Assembly (NCBI GenBank): GCA_947499155.1
Contig: CANMND010000006.1
Location: 186,001-250,000 of the forward strand
DNA: 64,000 nucleotides
Direction of reading: 5' to 3'
From: an uncultured Sphingomonadales bacterium
Lineage (GTDB): Bacteria > Pseudomonadota > Alphaproteobacteria > Sphingomonadales > Rhodothalassiaceae
Part shown: positions 17,609 through 27,439 of the stretch, one piece after another
Layout of the letters: each line of letters opens with the position of its first letter
Numbering within the stretch: the stretch's first letter is position 1
The notes under the pieces: model-generated
What the model was told of the DNA's origin: nothing
Database searches by the model: none
Seen by the model: only the letters and a program-made list of their open reading frames with translations
Translations under genes and position numbers: made by a program

Positions 17609-18634
17609 TCAGTCAATCCGCTCTTTTTCTCGTGTTGCCGTATTTGAGTCGGGCAGGGTGGCAAACAGGCGCGCCAGCAACATGGGCGCGGGTGTCTCAA
17701 GTGGTTCGGCGACATAAGGGCTACGGCTGACCCCCGCCAGTGCCAGGCGTCCACCTCTGGCGGTGGTGACAAGGCTTGCATAACGTCGCGCTCCATCCAG
17801 CCGTGTGGCGATGAAGCGCCGCGCGCCCATTTGTGCAAATATTCCCGCCATATCGGCGCTTTCATCAGGATCCAGACCGGCCGGCAAGACGAGTACCGGC
17901 TCGGCATTGGCAATTTTGATAAAGCGCACCAGGCGTTCCAGTTCTTTCATGGAATAAGGATTGATGCCGCAACTGTCGATGATTGTGAGATCGCTGGGCT
18001 TTACCGAATTGATCACACGCTGAAGGTCTTCAGCACTTTCGGCTGTGTGGACATTCGTGTCCATGAGATTTGCATAATGATCAAGTTGCTGGACACCACC
18101 GGATTTAACCAGATCTGTTGTGATCAGGGTGACAGAATTGCCGTTAATGCGGGCTTCTGCTGCAAGCTTTGCTGCTGACACTGTTTTCCCCGCCCCTGGA
18201 GGACCCGCCAGCAAGATTGGTCGCGGGCTGTTAAGGCTGATGGGGGAGAAATCCATCAATGTATCAAACGCATGAGCCAGCGCTTCCGCAAGTGATGCAG
18301 CATTAAAGGCGTTGGCTGCTGCAATCACCCGCTCTCCCAAATCATAGGGCAGGCTATGATGGCTGACGGCTGCTTTCATATCCGCCATATCGAACGCGCG
18401 TGTGGTAAAAGCGGACCCGGAGCGTTCCTCTTCATCAGCGGGAGGTGGGGGCGGTGTGGGAGCATTGGTTGCGCGGACGGGTGGTTGGTCACGGTCCACT
18501 GCCGCAGTTACCCTGACCCCGGACCCGGACTTTCCCTGTTCCACAGAAATAATGATCGCGTCCGGCCCCATGCTGTCACGCAGTTGGGCCATGACGTCCG
18601 TCATTGTTTTGCCGCTGAACGTCTTAAGACGCAT
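17609..18634 (-). CDS. flhF: Flagellar SRP-like GTPase FlhF
   Basis: A 341-residue SRP-type GTPase that directs flagellar site selection. The N-terminal MRLKTFSGKTMTDVMAQLRD and MGPDAIIIS are typical; the G domain (about 145-335) has P-loop LAGPPGAGKTVSAAKL and specificity motif TRLDGARRY. The G3 element reads IDSCGINPY instead of the common DTAG, an unusual form that may alter hydrolysis. A Pro-rich linker (PTPPPPPADEEE) lies around residue 60. It sits between flhA and flhG. Confidence 0.92.
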   Translation of the reverse strand: MRLKTFSGKTMTDVMAQLRDSMGPDAIIISVEQGKSGSGVRVTAAVDRDQPPVRATNAPTPPPPPADEEERSGSAFTTRAFDMADMKAAVSHHSLPYDLGERVIAAANAFNAASLAEALAHAFDTLMDFSPISLNSPRPILLAGPPGAGKTVSAAKLAAEARINGNSVTLITTDLVKSGGVQQLDHYANLMDTNVHTAESAEDLQRVINSVKPSDLTIIDSCGINPYSMKELERLVRFIKIANAEPVLVLPAGLDPDESADMAGIFAQMGARRFIATRLDGARRYASLVTTARGGRLALAGVSRSPYVAEPLETPAPMLLARLFATLPDSNTATREKERID

Positions 18635-18666
18635 GAGCCTTGTCTTCCTTTATCCCCAATGCCTGA

Positions 18667-20787
18667 TCAAATTTGGCCCAATGTGCGAATCCGTGCTTTT
18701 GGATGGATTTCGCTTTGGGACAAAACCGATGTTGCAGGCCGTACCCGCTCAATGATCGAACGAACATATGGCCTTATACCGGGGCTTGTCAGCAAGATAG
18801 GCGATTCCCCCCGTTGGGCCATTTTGTCAAATGCATCCTTCAAGGCCGCCATAAACTCCTGGAGTGCACTGGGGGCCATGGCAAGCTGACGGTCTTCGCC
18901 TTGTCCAACAAGAGCTTCTGCATAGGCCTGCTCCCATTTTGGTGAGAGTGTCAAAAGTGGGATGAATCCAGTCGTGCCTGTATGGGCTGCTGAGAGTTGC
19001 CGTGCAAGGCGAGAGCGCACATGCTCGGTTATCATGACGATGTTGCGGGTACCGCCTGCTGTTTCTGCGATGCCTTCCAGAATGGTTGGCAGATCACGGA
19101 TGGATACCCGTTCGCTCAAAAGGCTTTGCAGCACTCTTTGGATGGTGGACAGGCTTACCTGGTCAGGAACAATATCCTGCACCAGTTTTTGTTGTTCTGC
19201 TGGCAGTTCATCCAAAAGCTTGCGGGTTTCAGCATAAGACAGAAGATCCGCCATATTGTCCTTGACGATTTCTGTCAGATGGGTGGTGACCACCGTTGCC
19301 GCATCCACAACCGTATGGCCACGGAATGAGGCCTCCTCGCGCATGGACTGGTCAATCCAGGTGGCAGGCAGGCCAAAGGCCGGTTCTGTGGTACGTTCGC
19401 CCGGCAGGCTGACCTGATCGCCGCCCGGATCCATGACCAGAAGAAAGCCCGGCTTCACCTCTGCGCGGGCGACCTCGGTTTCCTTTACCCTGATGGCATA
19501 GGCATTGGTTGGAAGCTGCATATTGTCCAGAATGCGCACCGACGGCATGACAAAGCCCATTTCGGTTGCCAACTGACGGCGCAACGCCTTGATCTGATCG
19601 GTCAGGCGGTAGCCGCTTTCCTCATTAATCAGTTGCAACAGGCCATAGCCCAGTTCCAGTCGAACCATGTCGATGGCAAGGGCCGCTGTAATTGGCTCTT
19701 CTTTGGGAGGCTCGGCATTTGCTGCATTTTCCTGGGTGATGAGCTTGTCTTCATGGGCAACACGGGACCGGCGATCAATGGTGAAGGTGATATAACCCAA
19801 TATGCCCCCCAGAATGGCAAAGGGCAGGAACGGCAGACCCGGCATCAGGCCAAGCAAAACCAGCAGGGCAGCAGTAATGCCCAGTGCCCTTGGATAGGCC
19901 GAAAGTTGCTCCATCAGGGCCTTGTCGGTAGAGCCTTCAGCCTTTGCCTTTGTAACAAGCATGCCAGCGGCAACAGACACGATCAGGGCAGGGATCTGGC
20001 TCACTAGACCATCCCCCACAGTCAGGACAGTGTAGCGACTGACGGCATCTGCAAATGACATGTCGTTGATCGCTATGCCCACAATCATACCGCCGATGAC
20101 ATTTATGAAGGTGATGAGAAGACCGGCAATGGCATCACCGCGAACGAATTTTGATGCACCATCCATGGAACCGAAAAAAGCGCTTTCGTCCTCCAGTTCC
20201 TTGCGTCTTGTCTTTGCCTGTGCCTCGTCAATGAGGCCGGAGGAAAGGTCCGCATCAATTGCCATCTGTTTGCCGGGCATGGCGTCCAGGGAAAAGCGGG
20301 CGGCCACTTCAGCGATACGGCCAGACCCTTTGGTGATGACGACAAAATTAACGATCACAAGGATGGCAAAAACGATGACGCCTATAACAACAGCGCCACC
20401 CATAAGAAACTCACCAAAGGCCTGAATGACGTGCCCTGCCGCATCAGTCCCCTTATGTCCTTCAGACAGTATCAGGCGCGTAGATGCCAGATTGAGCGCC
20501 AGTCGCAGCATCGTTGCAACCAACAGAATTGTCGGGAAAGAGGACAATTGCAGCGGCTTTTCAATGAAAAGGCTGGTCATGAGAACCATCACGGAAAATG
20601 TGATGGATGTGGCGAGTGCAAAATCCAGCAACCAGGATGGCATGGGCAGGATCAGGATCAAAATGATCGTCATGATACCCAGAGCCATGGCAACGTCAGT
20701 ACCACGGGCTGCGCCAAACAGGGATGTCAGGCTGGCGCTGGCACTGCCGGCATTCCGGGGTTGTTCTTTGGTCGTGGCGTCACTCAT
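18667..20787 (-). CDS. flhA: Flagellar export gate protein FlhA
   Basis: A 706-residue integral membrane component of the flagellar type III export gate. Residues about 30-330 contain some eight hydrophobic helices with the conserved cytosolic loop segment FSLDAMPGKQMAIDADL and the FHIPEP-type sequence region; residues about 365-706 form the soluble domain that docks chaperone-substrate complexes. Length is normal for the family. It belongs to the run fliF through flhG. Confidence 0.97.
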   Translation of the reverse strand: MSDATTKEQPRNAGSASASLTSLFGAARGTDVAMALGIMTIILILILPMPSWLLDFALATSITFSVMVLMTSLFIEKPLQLSSFPTILLVATMLRLALNLASTRLILSEGHKGTDAAGHVIQAFGEFLMGGAVVIGVIVFAILVIVNFVVITKGSGRIAEVAARFSLDAMPGKQMAIDADLSSGLIDEAQAKTRRKELEDESAFFGSMDGASKFVRGDAIAGLLITFINVIGGMIVGIAINDMSFADAVSRYTVLTVGDGLVSQIPALIVSVAAGMLVTKAKAEGSTDKALMEQLSAYPRALGITAALLVLLGLMPGLPFLPFAILGGILGYITFTIDRRSRVAHEDKLITQENAANAEPPKEEPITAALAIDMVRLELGYGLLQLINEESGYRLTDQIKALRRQLATEMGFVMPSVRILDNMQLPTNAYAIRVKETEVARAEVKPGFLLVMDPGGDQVSLPGERTTEPAFGLPATWIDQSMREEASFRGHTVVDAATVVTTHLTEIVKDNMADLLSYAETRKLLDELPAEQQKLVQDIVPDQVSLSTIQRVLQSLLSERVSIRDLPTILEGIAETAGGTRNIVMITEHVRSRLARQLSAAHTGTTGFIPLLTLSPKWEQAYAEALVGQGEDRQLAMAPSALQEFMAALKDAFDKMAQRGESPILLTSPGIRPYVRSIIERVRPATSVLSQSEIHPKARIRTLGQI

Positions 20788-20834
20788 TCATGAGATCCTG
20801 TATTGAAGGGATGCGAGCAAATCTGACTTGCTGG

Positions 20835-22196
20835 TCAGACAGTTGCCCGGGTTCCTTCACCCGGTGACGGAACTGGAACACCATCGGACTGGTATTGGTT
20901 CAGCTTGTTACGCAAAGTCCGGATCGAAATACCAAGGATGTTGGCTGCATGAGTTCTATTGCCAAGACAATGGCTTAGTGTGTCTATGATCAGGTCCCGC
21001 TCTACATCGGCGACAGTCCGTCCGACCAAAGGCGTTACACCGTCTGAACTATCGGATCCGGACGTTGCGTTCTCTGACTCGCCATGGCCATTGGGACGAC
21101 TGCCGTCTGGCAGCATGATCGCTTCAGGCCCAATGACACTTCCTGAAGCAAGCAACACGGCGCGGTGGATTGTATTTTCCAGTTCACGCACATTGCCTTG
21201 CCAATGATAGCTTTTGAGTGCTTTTTTTGCCGTATCAGATAACGGGCGGAATGTGATGGAATTCACTTCTGCATATTTGCGGGCAAAATGATCGGCCAGT
21301 GCATCAATGTCTTGCGGACGCTTGCGCAAGGGCGGAACTCGCAAATTCACTACATTCAGTCGGAACAACAGATCTTCGCGGAACCTGCCCGCTTTCACCT
21401 CATCTGCCAGATCGCGGTTTGATGTGGCGAGGATACGGATATCCACCTTGACCGGACGTGCGCCGCCAACGCGGTCGATTTCCCGTTCCTGAATGGCGCG
21501 CAACAGCTTGGCCTGAAGACGGATATCCATTTCAGATATTTCATCGAGCAGCAGGGTGCCACCATGGGCTTCTTCGAATTTTCCGATCCGTCTTGCTACG
21601 GCACCGGTAAAGGCGCCTTTCTCATGACCGAAAAGCTCAGATTCCAGCAGGTTTTCCGGGATAGCAGCACAGTTGACTGAAACGAATGCTTCTTTTTCCC
21701 GGCGTGACTTGCGGTGGATCAGGCGTGCAAAGACTTCCTTGCCAGTGCCGGATTCACCGGTGATCAGAATGCTGGCCTCCGATGGGGCTACCTGCTCGGC
21801 AAGCTGGACCACCTGTTTTGTCACGTCGTCACGGAAGATGAACGTATCATTGTCGTCTGCAACAGCTTCCAAAACAGCGGCAATCAGGTCAGCGTCCGGG
21901 GGCAGCGGAATATATTCTTTCGCGCCATCACGAATAGACTGGGCAGCCGTTGATGCGTCTGTGCCAATGCCACAGGCAACAACCGGGATGGAGAAATGCT
22001 CGAATTTGAGTTGTTCCACCATTGCCTTGATATCAAGGGCCACATCGATCATCAGCAGGTCGGCTCCACGATTGCGCAGCAATGACAAGGCGCTTTCAGC
22101 GTCTGTGGCATGGGTAACGCGTGCGCCTTTTTTAATCGCAATGGCAGACGCAGTTCCCAACTGCCCTTTCAGGTCTCCGACGATCAGCAAACGCAT
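20835..22196 (-). CDS. flbD: Sigma-54-dependent flagellar activator FlbD
   Basis: A 453-residue NtrC-like activator. The receiver-like domain (1-115) has an atypical acidic site (LLIVGDLKG) but keeps an Asp at LLMIDVALD; the AAA+ domain (about 130-365) has Walker A GESGTGKE, sigma-54 contact motif GAFTGA and Walker B GTLLLDEI; a Fis-type helix-turn-helix ([18 protein letters not shown]) closes the protein. Position in the flagellar operon and the atypical receiver identify FlbD, which activates late flagellar promoters. The sigma-54 promoter before fliK in this window is an evident target. Confidence 0.93.
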   Translation of the reverse strand: MRLLIVGDLKGQLGTASAIAIKKGARVTHATDAESALSLLRNRGADLLMIDVALDIKAMVEQLKFEHFSIPVVACGIGTDASTAAQSIRDGAKEYIPLPPDADLIAAVLEAVADDNDTFIFRDDVTKQVVQLAEQVAPSEASILITGESGTGKEVFARLIHRKSRREKEAFVSVNCAAIPENLLESELFGHEKGAFTGAVARRIGKFEEAHGGTLLLDEISEMDIRLQAKLLRAIQEREIDRVGGARPVKVDIRILATSNRDLADEVKAGRFREDLLFRLNVVNLRVPPLRKRPQDIDALADHFARKYAEVNSITFRPLSDTAKKALKSYHWQGNVRELENTIHRAVLLASGSVIGPEAIMLPDGSRPNGHGESENATSGSDSSDGVTPLVGRTVADVERDLIIDTLSHCLGNRTHAANILGISIRTLRNKLNQYQSDGVPVPSPGEGTRATV

Positions 22197-22249
22197 AACT
22201 CTTCTCCTTGCCCATATCGATCTGTCAGTGACGTGTGGGCATATCTAAT

Positions 22250-23011
22250 CTACTTGAAGTACATAATCCTGTTGGTCGGCGGCAGGATTGTATTGATCAG
22301 CATTTCCAAATGTCTGGGATTTTCCTTGCGACTGATTGATGTAGCTCCCATGGCGTAAACCTGGTTAAGCAATGTTTCATCAGACGCGATCCGTTCAGCT
22401 TTCGCCGCCAGCGGAATAAAAACAAGATGAGCCATCATCGCGCCGTATAGCGTGGTCAAAAGTGCTACGGCCATCGCCGGTCCGATTGCGGACGGGTCAT
22501 CGAGTGAGCCTAGCATCTGAACAAGCCCGATCAATGTCCCGATGAGACCCATGGCGGGGGCGACATCACCAGCCCGGCGCAAAATATCTATGGAACGCAG
22601 ATAGCGATTGGCGACCGTATGAGATTCTCTTTGCAGAATGGCCTCTGCCTCTTCCGCGCTGGTGCCATCCAGAATCAATTGACAGGCGCTGCGCAGGAAA
22701 TGGTAATCACGCAATCCGGGTAACAATTTTTTCAAGACCAGTATGCCGTCCTTGCGGGTGCGTTCGGCCAGTTGCAGCACTGTAATGGCGGCAATTGATG
22801 GGTCCCGTTGTGATTCCGTAATCAGCCGCCAAAGCGTGCGGGGCATTTCGGACAGCTCCCGTGGTGAAAAGCTTATGGCTGTGACAGCCATGGTTCCGAA
22901 AATCACAATCAGAATACCCGCCCCATTGACGAAAGCCGCAGGCGTTCCGCCAATAAACATGGCGGCAATCAGCATGCCGAACGCGGATAAAAGGGCGATG
23001 AGGGCGGCCAT
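22250..23011 (-). CDS. motA: Flagellar motor stator protein MotA/PomA-like
   Basis: A 253-residue member of the MotA/TolQ/ExbB family. Two N-terminal hydrophobic helices (residues 1-50), a charged cytoplasmic loop (about 55-145) and two C-terminal helices (about 150-205) are visible; GDVAPAMGLIGTLIGLVQML carries the conserved ion-channel Pro. With MotB it forms the ion-driven stator. No motB lies next to it, so the partner must be elsewhere. The gene sits between fliN and flbD in the basal-body operon. Confidence 0.9.
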   Translation of the reverse strand: MAALIALLSAFGMLIAAMFIGGTPAAFVNGAGILIVIFGTMAVTAISFSPRELSEMPRTLWRLITESQRDPSIAAITVLQLAERTRKDGILVLKKLLPGLRDYHFLRSACQLILDGTSAEEAEAILQRESHTVANRYLRSIDILRRAGDVAPAMGLIGTLIGLVQMLGSLDDPSAIGPAMAVALLTTLYGAMMAHLVFIPLAAKAERIASDETLLNQVYAMGATSISRKENPRHLEMLINTILPPTNRIMYFK

Positions 23012-23016
23012 AAGAC

Positions 23017-23424
23017 TCAGGTCCTCTCGGTCTTGATGATTTCGGTCATGGTGACACCCAGATGATCTTCGACAAGAACGACTTCGCCGCGTGCGACAAG
23101 CCGGTTATTGACGTAAATATCGATGGCCTCTCCCACTTTGCGGTCCAGTTCAAGAACGGCGCCGGGGGCAAGCTTTAAAAGCTGGCTTACTTCGAGGCTG
23201 GAGCGACCAAGAATGGCCTGAACCTTCACCGGAACGTCAAATACAGGTTCCAGGTCATGGGCCGCACGCTGCTCATCCACATCATCATGGACATGGTTGT
23301 CGCCATTGGCTTGCTGAAGCTCGTCCAGGTCGATACCGCCCGGACTTGCGCTGTCCCCGGATGTTGACTGACCGGAAGACCGCGTACCTTCGGCTGGATC
23401 TTGATTATTGTCATCTGTCGCCAT
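23017..23424 (-). CDS. fliN: Flagellar motor switch protein FliN
   Basis: A 135-residue C-ring protein. The N-terminal 55 residues are acidic and low in complexity; the C-terminal SpoA domain (FDVPVKVQAILGRSSLEVSQ, LELDRKVGEAIDIYVNNRLV, VTMTEIIK) is complete. FliN forms the lower C-ring and binds FliH for export. It follows fliH and precedes motA by five bases. Confidence 0.95.
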   Translation of the reverse strand: MATDDNNQDPAEGTRSSGQSTSGDSASPGGIDLDELQQANGDNHVHDDVDEQRAAHDLEPVFDVPVKVQAILGRSSLEVSQLLKLAPGAVLELDRKVGEAIDIYVNNRLVARGEVVLVEDHLGVTMTEIIKTERT

Positions 23425-23444
23425 GTTCTCATCTCCGTAATCGG

Positions 23445-24113
23445 TCAGGCTTTAGCCACAAATCGTTGAACAGCATCGCCAATCTGTTTTTCCAGTCGGT
23501 TCATATCCCGTTCCGCACCACCGTCTGGCCACTCTACCCGACAGTCATGAGGGCCAAGGTCCGGATCATTGATAAGGACGATCTGGCCTGCAAAGCCTCC
23601 AGCAAGCTTGAGGAGTTCCAGCCGGTCATTGATAGCGTCAAGCAGGCTTTCATGAACCCGGATCACCACACGCGGCTCGCGCCTGCACCCGTCGAGGCAT
23701 TCGGTGACAAGTGCTTCAATCTCTGTCAGCGGGTGGGCGTCCATCAATGCCGGAGCAAAACGCGTAGCAATGCTGTAAGCGATACGTGCAGTTTCTGCTT
23801 CAAGTGTTTCTACGAGTTGCTTTTTCTGCGCTCCCAGTTCGGTGCAGGCCGCCAGCACGGCTTCCAGGTTTTCGGCAATACGGGCTTCCAGTCCATTGAT
23901 GGCACTGGCATATCCTGTTTCATGGCCATTTTTGTAGCCTTCATCGCGCGCCTCATCCACCTTGCGGTGCAGAGCTTCAATCGCGTCCTCATGGGGGTCA
24001 CGTATATCGCCGCCAAAGCGTGTGTCGAATGTGTATTTAACTGGCGCCACAGTTACCTCATTTTTGGTCAGGGGGAAGGGCAGGGATGATGCGCCCTCAG
24101 TAGATAAGTTCAT
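23445..24113 (-). CDS. fliH: Flagellar assembly protein FliH
   Basis: A 222-residue protein in the FliH position. It has a charged, helical central region ([20 protein letters not shown], with the GxxxG-like spacing typical of FliH) and a C-terminal domain resembling the V-ATPase E subunit ([20 protein letters not shown]). FliH holds the FliI ATPase and connects it to FliN. The ATG at 24113 is preferred because AAGGG is five bases upstream; it overlaps fliG by 17 bp. No fliI is adjacent. Confidence 0.88.
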   Translation of the reverse strand: MNLSTEGASSLPFPLTKNEVTVAPVKYTFDTRFGGDIRDPHEDAIEALHRKVDEARDEGYKNGHETGYASAINGLEARIAENLEAVLAACTELGAQKKQLVETLEAETARIAYSIATRFAPALMDAHPLTEIEALVTECLDGCRREPRVVIRVHESLLDAINDRLELLKLAGGFAGQIVLINDPDLGPHDCRVEWPDGGAERDMNRLEKQIGDAVQRFVAKA

Positions 24114-25113
24114 CTTCACCCTTGTTGTCAGTCAGGATAATTTCGCCTTCTTCCGCGAGATCCTTAGCCTTGTTCACCATCGACATCTGGGCTTCATCCA
24201 CATCACGCAGACGTACTGGCCCCATCGCCTCCATGTCTTCGCGCAGGATTTTTGCAGCGCGCTCGGACATGTTGGAAAAGAACAGGTCGCGCAAGGTATC
24301 GGATGCCCCTTTCAGGGCGAGGGCGAGCTTGCCCTTGTCCACATTGCGTAACAGGGTCTGGACCCCGCCGGGATCGAGTTTTGCCAGATCTTCAAACGTG
24401 AACATCAAAGCACGGATGCGCTCGGCACTTTCGCGGTTTCGATCTTCAAGGGCGGAAAGGAAACGGGTTTCAGAGTTACGATCAAGGAAGTTGAAAATAT
24501 CAGCGATCGTTTCATGGCTGTCTCTGCGGCTCGTACGTGCCAGATTGTTCATGAACTCGATACGCAGGGTCTGTTCCACCTTGTCGATAATATCTTTTTG
24601 GACCGCCTCCATTCGCAGCATCCGCATGACAACTTCCATGGAGAAGTCTTCAGGAAGGACCGAGAGGACACGTGCAGCGTGTTCTGGCTTGATTTTGTTC
24701 AAAACGACCGCGACCGTTTGCGGATATTCATTCTTCAAATAGGACGCGAGAACCATCTCGTTCACATTGCCGAGTTTGTCCCACATGGTCCGTCCGGCCG
24801 GCCCACGTATTTCTTCCATGATGGTATTGACGCGTTCTGGCGGCAGGATTTTTGTCAACAGGCGCTCAGTCGAATCAAAGGAACCGTTAAGCGAGCTACC
24901 GCTGGAGACATCCTGGGAAAAACCTGTGAACAGGGTTTCGACAGTCTGTGCGCTTATTTGCCCGAGATTGGACATGGCGACAGACAGTTCGCGCACCTCT
25001 TCTTCGCTGAGCTGTTCCCAGATCGGCTTTCCGAACTCCTCACCAATAGCGAGCATAAAGGCTGCGGCTTTTTCCGGCCCACTCATTCGGGCGAGTTCTT
25101 TATTTTCTGACAT
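24097..25113 (-). CDS. fliG: Flagellar motor switch protein FliG
   Basis: A 338-residue rotor protein. The N-terminal domain binds FliF, the middle domain carries [20 protein letters not shown], and the C-terminal domain has [20 protein letters not shown] with the charged residues that contact the stator. Length and order are normal. It overlaps fliH at the 3' end and follows fliF. Confidence 0.97.
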   Translation of the reverse strand: MSENKELARMSGPEKAAAFMLAIGEEFGKPIWEQLSEEEVRELSVAMSNLGQISAQTVETLFTGFSQDVSSGSSLNGSFDSTERLLTKILPPERVNTIMEEIRGPAGRTMWDKLGNVNEMVLASYLKNEYPQTVAVVLNKIKPEHAARVLSVLPEDFSMEVVMRMLRMEAVQKDIIDKVEQTLRIEFMNNLARTSRRDSHETIADIFNFLDRNSETRFLSALEDRNRESAERIRALMFTFEDLAKLDPGGVQTLLRNVDKGKLALALKGASDTLRDLFFSNMSERAAKILREDMEAMGPVRLRDVDEAQMSMVNKAKDLAEEGEIILTDNKGEDELIY

Positions 25114-25139
25114 GGATCATCTCTGCCTTGTGTTCTTTA

Positions 25140-26825
25140 TCAATCTGCATAGAGCCAGCCACGGACGATGGCGGTTGCCTCTTCCGGATGAGTTTTCACG
25201 ATTTCACCGATCTTCTTGACGGACGATTCCTTCAGCCTGTTGTCAATGTTTGCGACATCAATAGATGAACCAGGAGAGGAGGCAGGGAGGGCCTTGCCAT
25301 ACTGTGTCTCGGGTCGTGCCAGTGCTGCGATAGCGGTCTGGTCTCCTTGAGATGCAGCATATTCAAGTTCAGCCATTGAGCTATGACCATCAGGTGAGCC
25401 TAGTACTGGTTGCGCCTGTTGGTTGCCGGCTTCGGGAATGGCAAGAACCAGTCGGTTCACCAGTGGCCGCACGACCAAAAGCAGGACCAGAAGGGTCACG
25501 ATCCCAAGAAGCAACATCTCAAGAAGATCATATAAGTCGCGCTTGCCGAGGCCGAGGAAGGAGAAACCCTGCTCCATGTCGACGCTAGGTCCTTCATCAA
25601 GAACGAAAGGCAAGTTGACCACTTCGATCATGTCGCCACGATTGGCGTCATAGCCGACAGCCGAGCGGACAAGGCTTGCCAACTGCTCGATCTGCTGGGG
25701 AGAGCGCTCCTGATAAACTCTGGTGCCGTCCTCACCGACGCTATATGTGCCATCGACAACGACAGCCACCGTCAGTCGTGATATGTCGCCGCTTTCCTTG
25801 GTCCGGGTGCGAACGGTGCGCGAAATTTCATAATTTATGGTTTCGTCAAGCTTGTCAGACCGGGATATGCGCGACCCCTCAGCAGGGGCATCATTTTCGG
25901 CTTGGGGCAGATTGTTGCCCACGGATACCGTGTCATTCATACGGTCCTGGTCACTATTGGCTTCTTCAACGGTGCGGGTCGAGCGGGCGACCTGGCTTTC
26001 CGGGTCATATGTTTCTTCATTGGTTGTGACCGAACTCATATCAAGATCGATCGCTACTTGTGCCCTGACACGACCAATACCAACGGTTTCTTCCAGAAGG
26101 CTTTCGATTCGACCGCGATATTGTTCTTCAAGTTTGCGCCGCTTTTCATCAAGGCTCCCGGTTAGCCCCGATGCAAGGGAGCCTTCACCACTGCGGGCAA
26201 GCAGGGTACCGTTCTGGTCAACGATGGAGATATTTCCGGGGCTAAGTCCTGCCACTGCGGCTGCAACCAGAGACTGGATAGCGCCGACCTGGCTTTGGCT
26301 GATCGTGCCGCGGCTGCGCAAGACAATGGATGCAGTAGGCTCGCGCTCTTCACGAGAGAATAAGGCCCGTTCCGGCAAGACGATATGCACACGAGCCGCT
26401 TCAATTGCATGGATTTCACGGATTGTTCGTGACAGTTCGCCCTCAATAGCCCGTACACGATTGATATTCTGGACAAAACTTGTTGTGCCAAGACCGTTGG
26501 AGCGATCAAATATTTCATATCCGATAACGTTCCCACTAAGGCCCTGACCAGCGAGCATGACGCGTAGTTCATTGACCCTGTCAGCAGGAGCGAGAATGGT
26601 GCGGCCACCTTCAGTCAGGCGATAGCTTATATTTTGAGCCTGCAGTTCTTCGACGATGCGACCGGATTCGGACATCTCGAGGTCGCTGAACAAAAGACCC
26701 ATCTGCGGTTCGGAAAGGCGCATGGATATGAACAGAAAAAAGCCAATGAGGCCGGCTGCAACGGCAGCCATGCCGATCAGCCGTGTTGTCCCGAATCCGG
26801 CCAATAACTCGAACAGACGATTCAC
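25140..26825 (-). CDS. fliF: Flagellar MS-ring protein FliF
   Basis: A 561-residue MS-ring subunit with an N-terminal membrane helix (about 17-37), the ring-building region (LFSDLEMSESGRIVEELQAQ), a Ser/Asp-rich periplasmic domain, a second membrane helix (about 435-460, LLLGIVTLLVLLLVVRPLV) and the C-terminal FliG-binding tail (VKTHPEEATAIVRGWLYAD). The start is GTG at 26825. It is the first gene of the operon down to flhG, with a hairpin in its leader. Confidence 0.97.
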   Translation of the reverse strand: MNRLFELLAGFGTTRLIGMAAVAAGLIGFFLFISMRLSEPQMGLLFSDLEMSESGRIVEELQAQNISYRLTEGGRTILAPADRVNELRVMLAGQGLSGNVIGYEIFDRSNGLGTTSFVQNINRVRAIEGELSRTIREIHAIEAARVHIVLPERALFSREEREPTASIVLRSRGTISQSQVGAIQSLVAAAVAGLSPGNISIVDQNGTLLARSGEGSLASGLTGSLDEKRRKLEEQYRGRIESLLEETVGIGRVRAQVAIDLDMSSVTTNEETYDPESQVARSTRTVEEANSDQDRMNDTVSVGNNLPQAENDAPAEGSRISRSDKLDETINYEISRTVRTRTKESGDISRLTVAVVVDGTYSVGEDGTRVYQERSPQQIEQLASLVRSAVGYDANRGDMIEVVNLPFVLDEGPSVDMEQGFSFLGLGKRDLYDLLEMLLLGIVTLLVLLLVVRPLVNRLVLAIPEAGNQQAQPVLGSPDGHSSMAELEYAASQGDQTAIAALARPETQYGKALPASSPGSSIDVANIDNRLKESSVKKIGEIVKTHPEEATAIVRGWLYAD

Positions 26826-26841
26826 AAGGCCCCCGCTTTTG

Positions 26842-26879
26842 TTATCCCGGAAAGCCGAAAGGGCTTTCCTCCAATAACG
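26842..26879 (-). promoter_or_regulatory. Hairpin in the fliF leader
   Basis: On the minus strand GTTAT, GGAAAGCC, a CTTTC loop, GGCTTTCC and ATAAC form an imperfect stem-loop ending about 16 nt before the fliF GTG. It encloses a GGAGG. It lies between sciP and fliF, so it could weaken read-through or hide the ribosome site; this is inference. Confidence 0.45.
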
Positions 26880-26972
26880 GGAATATTAGCGGGGTGACGG
26901 TAAAGAGCAGGTTAATGCTAGGCAGATTTTGCCCAGCTATGCTCGGCTGGTGAGATTGGTAATGTGCCTGAC

Positions 26973-27245
26973 TTAACCAGACAGGGTTTCCTCACGATAT
27001 TGCTGAACCCTTGTGACACGAAGTCCTGGCAGGCCGTTGCGCTCTATTGCTTTTTGCCAGGACAAAAACTCCTCTACAGAAAGCGAATAACGACGACAGG
27101 CATCCTCCAGGGTGATCAGGCCGCCACGTACGGCTGCCACCACTTCAGCTTTGCGGCGAATGACCCATCGCTTAGTATTGGCTGGGGGAAGATCAGCCAG
27201 GGTCAGAGGTTCTCCAGTCGGTCCGATGACATGCCTCACAATCAT
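26973..27245 (-). CDS. sciP: CtrA inhibitor SciP (DUF1153)
   Basis: A 90-residue helix-turn-helix protein: VIGPTGEPLTLADLPPANTK, RWVIRRKAEVVAAVRGGLIT and EEFLSWQKAIERNGLPGLR match SciP/DUF1153. In Caulobacter SciP binds CtrA and blocks its recruitment of RNA polymerase, restricting CtrA-dependent (including flagellar) promoters to the right cell-cycle phase. The start at 27245 fits homologue length; a GTG two codons later has a better-spaced AAGGA and is an alternative. It is encoded directly upstream of fliF on the same strand. Confidence 0.9.
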   Translation of the reverse strand: MIVRHVIGPTGEPLTLADLPPANTKRWVIRRKAEVVAAVRGGLITLEDACRRYSLSVEEFLSWQKAIERNGLPGLRVTRVQQYREETLSG

Positions 27246-27387
27246 ATTCCTTGTCTGCACCGTGCAACGTGCACGCCGTACAATGATGAGAGTGACTGTA
27301 CGGCCGACCATTTTAAAAAAGCGCTAAGGGTCAAAGTTAATGCGGCACCAATCTGTGTTAACGAACGGTAGGCATTGAAAACCGGTT

Positions 27388-27422
27388 TATAAAAAATGGG
27401 CGCGGTGATTACCCGCGCCCAT
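27388..27422 (-). terminator. Terminator of the fliK-flgD-flgE operon
   Basis: A perfect 10-bp stem, ATGGGCGCGG/CCGCGCCCAT, is followed on the minus strand by TTTTTTAT. It lies 18 bp past the flgE stop codon. Confidence 0.88.
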
Positions 27423-27439
27423 CAATGGTTTGGAAAGGA

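Noticed and set aside
26895-26972. Sigma-54 promoter upstream of fliF (CTGGGCAAAATCTGCC)
   Set aside because: The GG to GC distance is 9, not 10, and the rest of the consensus is poor.
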